A program made the translations under genes and the position numbers. A model generated the notes under the pieces. That model was not told the origin of the DNA. It saw only the letters and a program-made list of their open reading frames with translations, and did not search any database. 64,000 bases of DNA from Loxodes magnus (lineage: Eukaryota > Ciliophora > Karyorelictea > Loxodida > Loxodidae), in NCBI GenBank assembly GCA_946699065.1, contig CAMPDV010000433.1, positions 1 to 64,000 of the forward strand, written 5' to 3'. This document shows, piece by piece, positions 24,103 to 35,727 of the stretch; positions within the stretch are counted from its first letter, which is position 1, and each line of letters begins with the position of its first letter.

Positions 24103-27100
24103 TTCTCAGCTAAAATCAGTTCAGCTAATTAGATAGCTAGTTAGCATTTTTCCCCTAACATTATCGAACAGGAATCTGATTCTATTCTAGATGAAACAAG
24201 CTTAATCTTTGAAAATGAAGTAAAGCTAATGCTAAAGAATAAGTTATAGCAAAAACTAAAGGAAACCTAGAGAAGAAGTATTCAAGAAGAGGAAGAAGAA
24301 AGTGACAGAATTTACTCGACAGCAAAGAAGAATCAATCCCTTAAATTTGGAATAATCGTTTTATTCTAGTTAGTGATTGAATATCAGAACTAGAATCTGT
24401 TTTTGATAGTTAAATCAAAGTTCTATTAAAAGATTTCCTTAAGAAAAAATTAAAAAGAAACTGAAAAAAATAATCAATAGAAATGTAAAGGTAACAAAGT
24501 TAAAAGGCAATAAGAAAAGTAACTACTCTTAATCTTCAATCCGTAAAGATTGGAGCTAGTATAATATATCAGCAGTTAAATGAGATGAAAGAGAATGAAC
24601 ATAAAGAGAAGCTTTTTGCTGAGAATTATTATGATGGAGATATGAACTTTATTATTAAACTTAAATTGAAAGATTAATAGTACTTCAAATATAATGACTT
24701 TGAATAATTCACTCAGTAGCTTGTAAATTTGGGAGTTTCTGAGCAAAGGATAAAAATCTTTATAACAAATGGATAATTTTAGGATGAAATATTGAAGAGC
24801 TTAGTAAAAAATAAGAAGTAGTCCTGATTGAAAGAACAGCAGAATGTTAAATTAAACTAAATTTTAGATTTCTAACTTGATTAATGGGCAAATGATTAAG
24901 AAACGATCATAAAGAACTTGCTTAAAATATTATAAAAGTTCTTATTCACAATGAATAACTCTGAAATTCCCTTACATGAAAATACTAGTAGAAGAACAGT
25001 TCAAAGGAACTCCAAAAGGAGATTAACTATACCTACTCCAATGGATTTTATTCTAAACGTATTTCTAAAAATTAGCAATTTTTAGAAAGTAATGTGTCTC
25101 TTAATCTAGTCTTCGCTCTAGTTTTATTGAATAAAATAAGAATAAACAATAATAAATATGAAAATGCTTAAGAGAAGCTTTAAGATATACAAGCAGCTGT
25201 TTAATGCTTTTCCAATTATTTAGTTATGTCTAATAAAAATATTGTTATGAACCCTGAAGACTTCAACTCTTAATTAGCCTTTAGTCTACTTTCTCTTGCT
25301 ACTGGAACTCAAATTCCTATGAATAAGAGCTTTTTAAAGACCCGTTTTAGTGATTACTGTGACAAAAGTCTAAAGCAAGAAGTAAAGATCTAAATATTTT
25401 AGAATAGCAGAGAAATAATTAATAGATACATGCTTTTAAATCCTTAAACCTGCTATGAAGACTAAATTTCTTGTATGCAGGAATAGGCTGAATCTGAGTA
25501 AGATCATATGAGACTTTCAATAGTGTTTTTTAGATTAGATGCATAGAGATATACAAACAAAAAGGAAGGAAAGAATAGAATAGATTAACTAATATTCTAT
25601 ATTTGCCAAGGATAAAAGCCAATACGATATAGAGGAATTTGTGAATCATGACAGAATTCTGTCAAAAAATATCTCAAATTCCTGAAGTCTTTGTGTTAAA
25701 ATAAAGTAGATGCCTTGACTGATAAATTTAGCAAGTAGATACAATATAAACTGAATTTTAATGAGCAACAGATGACTAGCTATCGGTCCTTATGAGGAAT
25801 TTTAAATTCCCATGATCTTATCAAATCAGAATCAGTTTAAATTATGAGATAATGTTTGTAAAACTTAGCGATAGGATGAAATGTGAATATCTACGCAATA
25901 GAATCAGTACTAGCTGTGGTTCACTAAAACTATAGTAGCTTGATGGAAAACGAAATTTGCTGAAAATATAACTTCAATCAAAGCCTTCTTAAAACCTTCT
26001 TCTTTTCAATAGAAAACGAATTTGCTAAATAAGACTACACAAGTTTTAAAATATCAGTTTGGCCGTTAGTATGCAAAATGACAGTGAAAGCTATTAATAG
26101 AAGATCTATCATCGTAAAGGTGTTTTTTGCCTTAGTGAATATTTACAGAAAAAAATAAGAAGGATGGAAGCTTTTTATAAAGATATTCTATACTCATCCA
26201 GATAGCAATTAATAAGAAAACTAATAATAACTTTAAATTGCCAAAAGATTCTTTGCTTTACTTCGCTTCTTCAACTGACCTATCATCGAGATCAAGGATT
26301 TCCATAAAACTTTTCAGTGAAACTAGTTCATTGCAAACCCTAAGATTGTTTCATTTTCCATGTAATAATTCTTATAAAATGTTATCCAGGATTCTGACTT
26401 AAAAACGTTGGCAACGGAAAAGAATTAAGAAGACTAGATAACAGTAATTGCTTATTGTTTGCAATTAATATTAAACTGCGTTAAGGATGTTTATTTAAGT
26501 AAGATAGGGAAGATGCTTAACATCTAAAGCTTGGATTTATTTATCTCATTCTATCACTTGCTAACCATTTTTAGGAAGAAAAGAAAGTAACTTGAGCTCA
26601 ATCAAGCCCAAAAGCAGCTAATTACCTTCATCCAAAAGCTTAAACCTAATAAATCTCATTATGAAATTACCTCTTTTGTCAAAGCCTTCCTTATAGCTTG
26701 CAACGGTGATATTTAATAGTATCACTTCTTGGAGAGTTGATTTAAGCTTAACTTGTAAGGATATATTACTTTAACTTCTTTAATGAAGTTCTAAAGCTTA
26801 AAGAATTTGAAAGTGTAAGAAATAGCAGAAATGTAAGATGAAAGGAAAGCCGAAAAATTCGATTACATCTAAAAAGCTTGCGAACTTATATTCTACTTAC
26901 AACTTGATAGTGTCTTGTAAAAGCTTTAGTAATATTAGCTACAAAAGTTCAAAAACAAAAAGCTGAATCCTAGCTAATAAACGTGACTGTAAGAACTTAT
27001 AACTGATATTAAGCAGCAAGACAGGAAAATAGATTTTTTGGCAAAAGCGATATCATTTGTGGATCATAAAATACTATTTGAAATAGTAAAAGAGCATGAT

Positions 27101-28337
27101 AAGCAATTCGATAAAATATAGCAAAAAAGTGAGAAAGCTCATGAACAGATTTACGAACTAATTTTAAATAAAAATGAATTAGATCTCCTTAGTATTAACA
27201 ATCTCATTTATCATGTTCTATTCTCAATGATGATAGGAGATATATCTTACAGCTTTAAAGTATGGGAAAAAACAATCAAACTGATGAATAATCATTTATT
27301 TTAGATGAAGTAATAGTAAATCTACGTAGATGAAGACTACTTCCAATTTCTTTCTGAACTATTTAGAGTAGAGCAAGTGTATTAATAGATCCTATAAACT
27401 AAGAACAAGAATCTAGCAATAGATTTTATACAGAACATAAAATTGCTTAATTATATTTCTAAGGTAGAATAGATTAAGTTAGAAAAGAAGCAGGAGGAGA
27501 CTTTTAAGAACACTTGCTTGATACTGTTCAGCTTTAAAATGAAGCAATATGAAGGAAAGGAAATATTCTAGTGTATATAGAATATAGCTCTGAATGTAGA
27601 AGAAGATATTTTCTAGCAAAAGGTATTCAACTACTTCATGCAGATATTATACTCTAATATACTTATATAAAGCAAATCTATTAAACAATAATAAAATGTA
27701 ATTATCAATGTTTAGCAGGATCAAAAATTGACTGAGGAATAAAAACTATGGCTTACAAGGAATTAAAGTATGTTCAATCAGCAATTTCCAATAAAGGAGG
27801 AAAGCATAATGTAGTTGCTGTAGCTATAAGAACTCATTTAAAATTAAAATACCTAGATAAAGCTTAAGAATAACTAGCATATTATTTTTAATATATTAGA
27901 AACATATTCAAAGTACCTCAAATTACGATTCTAGGAATCATTCATCTAGCTAATGGTGATTATAGTTAGCTGCAGGAGTCTTTTAACTCTATATGTAACT
28001 TCGACTTGGATCTTATTCAAAAAACCCACCTAGCTTTATATAGAATCTAACAAATTTATGATGAGCAATTTGAAGAGAATTAAGATGATGCTTAATTCTT
28101 TTAAGCAATTTAGTAAGAGTAATGAAATGATCTTATCAAGAAGTTTAAAGAAGGAAGCTGTAGTGTTAGAGAGTTACTTGTACTAGTTTATTTGGAAGAT
28201 AATAGATCAGGAACAGTAGATAAAGACGAATTCAAATGTTTAGTTAAAAGATTAAATTATAATCTTAGTGATTATAGAGTAAATGAAATTTTCACCAATG
28301 TTAGGCAAAATAATATTCCAGGATTAGTACTTTGATA
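24103..28337 (+). pseudogene. Large EF-hand protein gene fragment, decayed and truncated
   Basis: About 1,400 codons of plus-strand coding-like sequence, markedly less AT-rich than its surroundings, with roughly ten in-frame TGAs or frame changes. Clean stretches include MSNKNIVMNPEDFNSQLAF, LTDKFSKQIQYKLNFNEQQ, a 300-codon run from about 27.0 to 27.9 kb (QQKVFNYFMQILYSNILI), and at the end a canonical EF-hand loop in EDNRSGTVDKDEF at about 28.2 kb. The protein is long, helical and without an obvious membrane segment in the part seen. A calcium-responsive giant protein, such as an IP3/ryanodine-receptor-like arm, is possible but unproven. The fragment ends abruptly at the junction with block module X. 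It appears to be a host gene piece caught in germline-limited DNA, and the duplicated flanks at 54.3-54.6 kb lack it. Confidence 0.55.
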
Positions 28338-29779
28338 ATTTATTTTATAAAAAACGTCTAAAACATCAAATAATTTTCTTGATGTGTATAATATAAGATT
28401 TCGTCTATTTAAGTTCAAATTTAGTTGCATATACGTTTTTAAATTCCAAAAATTCGTGATTTTTAGCATTTTCGTTGTACTCTTTTTAAATTTTTTTCTT
28501 ATTAATTCTAGATTTGTTGATAAAAACTGATTCTCCCTAAATTTTAATTTTTGTTAAATTTATGTCTATTAACTTCTACATTTAAAAAGCTCAATAATAT
28601 TAGTCAATTTTTAAAACTCATTAATGATTGTTAATTTTTAAGTGGGATTGTTTCTTGTAAAGAGTATTTTGATACTTTATTCTCTAATATATTTTGGATT
28701 TAATGTAACTTTCCTTGACTAAATTAGATAAAAAAGATAAATTTCTTATTTTGTTGTTCCTCTATGAAGGTAAAAATGTACTAAAGTTCTTTTTATTTAT
28801 ATCATTAAAATAATAAAATAGAAGCTGTTTATTTGATTAAAAAACTAAATATATGAATCCATAAAGAAGTTTCCTTTTATTAATTAAATAAAAATTAGGT
28901 TAATTTACACTATCTATTGAATAATCTACTTCCAAAAAGCATACTAAAATAATTAAAATAAAGAAAATTTCCCGCTTTTGAAATATTTATAGTTTATTAT
29001 TAAAATATTATATTTAACTTAAGAGAACTACCTTTATTTAATAGCCTCATTAGCTTAGCTATTATTATTAACCACATTAGTTTGTTCTAAGCTTTTAAAC
29101 GTTAGTATATATAATAGATGCTAAAGTCTATTCTCTACCTTACTTTGTTTTGTACAGTATTAGGTAAAGATGAATATAGATTAAAAATGTAAATCTTATT
29201 TGATTAGAATTTTGGTTATAATTAAGCTATATTAAGTGTATTAGGGTATAAATTAAATAAAATTAGTTCTACTTGATATCTTTCTTAAGTATAGATTAGA
29301 TATAACTTAGGATGTTCTTAGCTTATTATTATTTGTATCTCTTCAACTTTAATTTAATAAATTATAAGTAAAATTAGAAACATACTATCTTTTAATGGAA
29401 ACACTTATAAACATATCTTATAAGCAAAAGAATCAAAGAGAGATTATCAAATAAGCAACTGAAAATATGACTGATAAATGTAATACTTATATAGCTTAAA
29501 CAATTCAAATATATTCAATAAACATTTTAACTTCCTCTAGTCATTTAAAATTTACTAACATCTAACAATAGTACCTGAAACTAAGAAATCAAATCTATCT
29601 ACAAAACATACTTAAAATTACAACAGAATTAGCGATTCAAAGCACCTCTACGAAGTACTGAGGATCAAAGCTAGAATATTGAAATAGAAATTCTAACAAG
29701 AGAAGGAGTTTAACTTTGCTTTTATTATATAACTTTAAAGGTTAAACTCAGCACGAAATTTACAAAAATTTAAATTGCT
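28338..29779. other. AT-rich spacer of module X
   Basis: No coding frame supported. It contains one box-like TTTCCCGC (28968-28975) and is nearly identical to 54597-56037. A 65-codon minus-strand standard-code frame at 28272-28469 lies over the junction and is not credible as a gene. Confidence 0.55.
28968..28975 (-). promoter_or_regulatory. TTTCCCGC, E2F-like core in module X
   Basis: Matches TTTSSCGC but lacks the final C of the W boxes and their downstream TAAAATAATAAT context. It is repeated in copy 3 at 55226-55233. Confidence 0.2.
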
Positions 29780-30871
29780 ATGACTGTAGGAAGTAAAGTT
29801 ATTTGCGAGGGAAAACATTTTAGTAAAAATTAGAATGAAATATATTTAAAGAAAAAGGCTAAAGAATATCAGATAGGGAAATTATTTTTAGGATAAAATT
29901 TCGACGAATATTGAGCTAAGTGAGTATTAAACTATTTAAAAGAATTCGGTAGTTCATTAATAGAGAAGACAAAAAGAAAAAGAAAATTCAAAATATAGCA
30001 AAAATAATAAGAGCAAGCTCTTAAAATAAAAAAGTTGAGATCAATGCCAATATATAAAGGCAATTAAAATTTATCTAAAAGCAAAGAGATTAGAATTTAT
30101 TAAGCTCCTTTAAGAAAATATTCCTTTTAAAATTTAAAGAGAGATAAAAACTGAAAGTAAAAGATAAGAAAAGAGTTTACTTAAAATAAAATAAACTAAG
30201 TTTTCGTAATAATAATGGAATTCGAAGAAAAAATCAATTTTTTTCACAATCAACTTAAATGAAGAGGAAATAACGATTATTATCCAAGTAAAAAATAAGG
30301 TTTCAATTAGAGGAAACTTAGTCAGATAGAAATTAACAAAAACATTACTGTTAAAGCATAAATATATTCAAAATCCTGGATAAAATGATAAGTAGTGAAA
30401 ATTATAATATTCTTAATAAAGTTTGCTACAATAGTAAAGGAATAAAATGAAGATTATCTGAGAGTAAAGAAAGAACGTTAGATGAAGGCTATAAAAATAT
30501 TAAGAGAAAAGAAAAATAAAACTTGGCACTTAATTTATTTTTATATTCTGAGAGGCACATATAATTTATAGATAAAAGAAAAGAGATTGTAGCTATGTTT
30601 TAAGTAAAACAAACATCTTCGCTTTATCTTCAATTTATTCTTATTTTTTTTCAAAATTATACTAACTTACATAGAAATCATAAAAACTCAGAATCTTTAG
30701 ACTAAAGAAAATTATTTTTAAATATAAAACAATTTAGAAAAATAAAATTTATTTATTATTAAAATTACTTACTAAAAGACTTTTAAAAATAACTTTTAAA
30801 TTCTATATCTAGATGCTATATATTTCATTAATTATTATTAATAAGTTCAGCAAACTTTAATTATTTGCTGA
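29780..30871 (+). pseudogene. X1: unidentified basic coding region, interrupted (right copy)
   Basis: From an ATG at 29780 one frame of 364 codons can be followed to a TGA at 30869, with a handful of interruptions. It begins MTVGSKVICEGKHFSKNQ and continues Lys/Arg/Gln-rich (KRKRKFKIQQKQQEQALKIK, REKKNKTWHLIYFYILRG). A hydrophobic stretch near 30.63-30.68 kb (RFIFNLFLFFFKIILTYIEI) could be one membrane segment. The second copy at 56038-57129 has exactly the same length and shows the same interruptions where I compared them, so the gene was already dead before the block duplicated. The family is not recognised. Confidence 0.45.
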
Positions 30872-32612
30872 TAATCTTAAAATTATATTCTTCAATTGCC
30901 CACATTTATTAGCTATTAATAAATTCAAAAGTTTATTCTTTATATTTCTTTCAATCTATTCAATAACAAGATTAAGTATATACCTATAATTAAACTTAGA
31001 GTTTTGGTTAGTGGTATTTGAAATTTAACTAAAATATATTATAATATGTTTGTATGATTTTAACTTATCCTGTTATCTTTATTCATTTCTTAAAATTTTG
31101 AATTTTAGTTATTTAGGTTTTTAGTTTTTATAAGTATTTTTGAAATATTATAAAATATACTATTGTTTATAGAATTATCTTATATTACAAATAAAAGCAA
31201 TCAACTAAAAACTCTTAATAGTTTATTTCTTTTTTATTTTATTTTAATTTATTTTAATTTAATTTAATATCGTTATTCCTCCTTTATTTTTTCAGACTTC
31301 TCACTTTTATTTAATTATTTGTTGTATTTATCTATTTATTTCTTGCTAATTTAGATATGTTTAACCTGATTTGATTTTTTAAAGCTATTTAATAAAGTTC
31401 AAATTATTTATAGCATACCTAAAAAATGGAAAATAATACAATCCTATCACTCTATTAAAATCTTATTGACTCTTCTTTTATAACAATAAATAAAATACAA
31501 TAATTAAAAAATCTATTTGGGTGCTCTAAAGTCTTAAAATAACAGATCTGGGATCGCTATAATTCAAATAAACTAATTAGAACTTATGTACTAAATAATT
31601 AGACCTTATGTACTAAATGGGACCTATCTGAGAACTAATTAACTAACGTAATTTTCCATAGCTTTAAAAGTCTGATATAGAAGAGATTTAAAAGAAATTC
31701 ATTGATGCTTATGAGTACAGAGCTAGTTTTCTAAGACTTGCAAAAATTAACTAAATTTGTGCTTCAACATTTCTTAAACCAGCAATCCTAAGGTAATCTC
31801 TCCTTAGATAGTAAATATATATAAATTAAACGATACTATCGATAATACCAAATTAAGGGAGCAACCTTATGAATGATAATCTGATTTTATTGATTTGTAG
31901 ATAAAAATATCTACACTTTAGATTCAATTACTTTAATTTTTTAATTATGAGAAATTTGTTGGATGCTAAAGAGATAATTTCTTCAGATATATGTATCTTC
32001 AGGGTACTTAAATTACTCTAAGATACTAAGAAGGGAATCTATTTCCAAAGCCCCCTTTAGTAAAAGTTTTCCAACTAACGAAAGCATCACTTTTAAACTA
32101 TAAAATAAAGAAAATATAATAGCAATGAGAATACAAGGAGACGCCAAATACATACAAAAAATTATAATAGAAGCAGATTAACAAAGAGCTTATTCAAATT
32201 CTTTGTGATATAGAATTAAATCTATCAAAGTGACTTGCTAATTTAAAATATTAGTATCGTAAGCAAAGATAAGCATTAACTTCTTTTCATACTTATCTTC
32301 TTTACTATTCATGCAAATGCACTCCTTTTTCAAACTTCTTCAATTAATTCAAAGCTGTTAACACTATAAAGCAGATACTTTCACTTCTTACTTTTCTGCT
32401 TATTTTGCTTTTTTTCATCTTCTCCGTATAGAGTGATTTCTAGATTTAAATTTTTAAGTTTTTATCAATTTCTTTATTCTTCTTTTAGCAAGTTCCATTT
32501 AAGATTGTAATTAATCCTTATAAGGCATTTTAGTCAGAATTTATAATGCTAATATTAACCATCCTGAATGAAGGCTTATCTCTGCCGATCTTTATCGCCG
32601 TTGTTCTTGGTA
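30872..32612. other. AT-rich spacer between X1 and S (right copy)
   Basis: Mostly non-coding. It contains an ATTTA/TTTTA low-complexity run at about 31.21-31.27 kb and a 22-bp unit (TAATTAGACCTTATGTACTA) twice in tandem near 31.57-31.62 kb. Short minus-strand open pieces downstream of the S stop suggest that the S tail may once have extended further. Confidence 0.45.
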
Positions 32613-34329
32613 TCAATTTTTGCGCGATTAATTGAATTTTTTTATACACTACATTAATTATCTTATCGATTTCGTGAACTCTTATGACATAAATTTATTT
32701 AATAACTATAAATATGTGTATTTATATGTGTTAATGAAGTTCTGAGTTTAAACTTTTGATGAATATTAATAATGTTTATATTTAATTTATATTTTATTTA
32801 TGAATTTATAAATTAAAATATTTGTAATTTTATTAATATTTTTATAATTAAGAATTTTTTAAACTTCAATTTGTAATTGTTCATTTCTCTCATCTCGCCT
32901 CTCATTTTCTATAAATATGTTATCACTTTTTTATTCCTAGATTTAAGTTTGATTTTTCTCTCTCCAAACTGATTCATCTATAATCTTAAAATCTTGTCCT
33001 GTGTTTTGAATTCCAGAAGTAGTACTATTATGGATATCTCTCGATGTTGTATTTTGTTCGATTTATACTTACAAACTCTAAACTCTTACTTGCTCAGCTT
33101 TTTATTTTCTTTCTTAATAAATGCTATAAATAATTAAAACCAAAGCTATAATATAATTAGATATTAGTATAACCATAGTTACTACTACAATTAAAAAGGC
33201 TAAATATTCTAGTTTGTTGCTAATTGGATGAACGTAAAATGAAAACTGTATAAGTAGAATAAAAATCCAAATTTCGTTGATAATAGTTATTTTAAATATA
33301 ATTTTGCTATTCAAAGGTTTATATTTTATCAAATATCATATCCATATCAGTTATAAAAATGAAGCTAATGAAATTTGAAGTTCTGGTTGATTTTAACCTA
33401 TGATCATGATGAAAACAACTACTATTCTTCTTACAAGAAAAATAGCATAGAAGTATATAACTTAAGGTCTATTAGTTTCTTTAAGCTCATCAAATAGATT
33501 TTTAAATCTTTATTCTTATTGCTTCTTTGCCATTATTAGCTCCATTGTTACTTCTTAAGCATTAAATATTGCAAGATTTTATAAATAGTATTTCTTTATC
33601 TAAATGAATACTGTACAACAGAAAATGATCATTAGAATCTGTATATTAAAGCTTACTAAAAAGAAATATGAGATAAAAGTATTCATAGTAACGTATAAAT
33701 CTTCTAGGCTTTAAAATCTAATCTATAATAAAATAGAAATCATCAAACCTAAAGCAACATTAATACCTGTTCTTATAAAGGCTGAATATCTATAATTCTC
33801 ATACGTTTTTTCCATATATTTTCCTATTTTATTATTCAAATCTCTTAATTATCAAATTATATAAAAAACAACACAGCATATAATAATGCTAAGTAATTCA
33901 CAAACTGCATTTGAAATAAAAGTAGATGTATTAATACCTTAGATTTATAGGTTATATCATATTTTTTATTAAGAATCAATTTTAGAATCTAAGTTTAAGC
34001 ATAAAAAGTCTATAATTATCTAATTAATATCTTTGTTTAATGTAAATAGAGCTTATAAAACATTAGGCATCATTACTGATATGAAGCCTGTTATTTTTAT
34101 CATTTCATCTAAAAACTAAGCAAATCAAAACTATTAACAACAATTTGAGGAGCCATAACTCACAACTAAATTAGAATATGCTAATGTAGCAGTTATAGAA
34201 GCTACAATTAATTTTATATTTTATGATGACTTTACGTAGCTTTCTGATAATTTTGTTAAGTTTAAGTTACTTATATTATTTTAATCTATATCCTATTAAC
34301 TAGAATCATAGTTATCTAAACATTAATTT

Positions 34330-35250
34330 TAAGTCAATTTCTTAGGATTGATGCATTAGATACAGCCATCGTTTGTGCATGCGGCACAGAAAGGATCGAA
34401 ATAAATGCAAGAATGGCATAAGTTATCTGCTCCAATATAGTATCCGAAATTGCAACTGGTGCATTAAGATCCTGCTTGGTTACATTATGCGCAATGAAGC
34501 AAAACAACGTCGCAATTCTCACATATATTATTTTAATCTATATCCTATTAACTAGAATCGCAGTTATCTAAACATTAATTTTAAGTCAATTTTTTTGAAA
34601 GTGAGCACTATCTGCAGTTTAAACCGTCTTCTATGCAGATGTCGCAAAACTAAATAATATAACTGCATGGTTGGCATATAAAATCTTAGTCTTAATCCTG
34701 TTCAGATTAAATGCAATTAGTTAAGCATTATTAATTTGTTAGCTTGAAAGGATAATAGCAATTAAGACAAATTGTTCCATCACTCGAACAACTTTAGCAA
34801 TTTTTGATTGAATTATTACAGAAACTACACTCAGATGGAGAAATTTAATAAGTATCTTCAGGACAATTCTAGTAGCATTATCCTAAAAACAATTTCTTTT
34901 GGCTTTAGCATTTTAAACAATTTAGACCATCATCAGAACAAAGTTCACAAAATTAAATTTAACCAGAGCAAAGCTAACATTACATTTCATTATTAATTCA
35001 AAATCCACTTTCACAAAATAAGCATTCCACTTAAGATGAATTACATTCTAAACAATTTGAAAGTATTAAATTGCATGGCTCGCAAATTGAATTTCTGTCA
35101 TAATCCTACTCGTTTGAAGCGCAGTTATCAAGACATCTATTTTAAGATAATTTCTTAGGGGAAAAACACGAATTGCAAATAGAATTATTTTGCGAACATG
35201 ACGAACAAAACTCTAGCGACTAAGAGCAAAGAGAACATAAAGTTTCATAA
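34330..35250 (-). other. Furin-like cysteine-rich repeat region of S (right copy)
   Basis: Minus-strand translation shows the CxxC / C-x(5-8)-C pattern of growth-factor-receptor-type repeats. Compared with copy 3 (60.6-61.65 kb) it lacks 171 bp, exactly 57 codons, between two GCAATTCT-ACATAT sequences. This is one repeat unit, apparently lost by recombination between repeats. The plus-strand standard-code frames here (34373-34555, 34808-34996) are shadows. Confidence 0.65.
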
Positions 35251-35727
35251 CTGTCTTCATTAATAGTCTAAATAAATGAATTTTTATTTTTATCATACTA
35301 TCAAAAATTGTTACTAACTTGCTTTTCAAAATTTAAATAAAAATTGCTATTTTCGAATTTTGTAAAATTCTAACTTTATAAATAGGAGGAACCATTGATT
35401 TTTTACCTAGGAGCGAGATAATTTGTTGAGTTATCTGAATCTAAATTTAAAACGAATAATAGTAGTACATTTCCAAATTGATGATAATTTTAATAAAAGG
35501 CACATCCTTAAACTATAGAAATATTATTATTTAAAAAATCTGAAGAACCAAAAAATCAAATGAAATTATTTTCGGTACTTAATTAATCGATAATAAAGAA
35601 ATTTTATTATTACAAAAACAGTATTCCTTAATTTTGAAAAGTCTGATCTTAATAAAAAGAAACATTAAAAATCTCTAAAATTAAAGATATTTTCAAAAAG
35701 GTAAATCATCCACCGCTCCCAGTTGTA

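Noticed and set aside
28968-28975. E2F-like core in module X as an equal member of the box set
   Set aside because: It lacks the ninth base and the shared downstream context, and no coding region begins beside it; kept only as a weak site.
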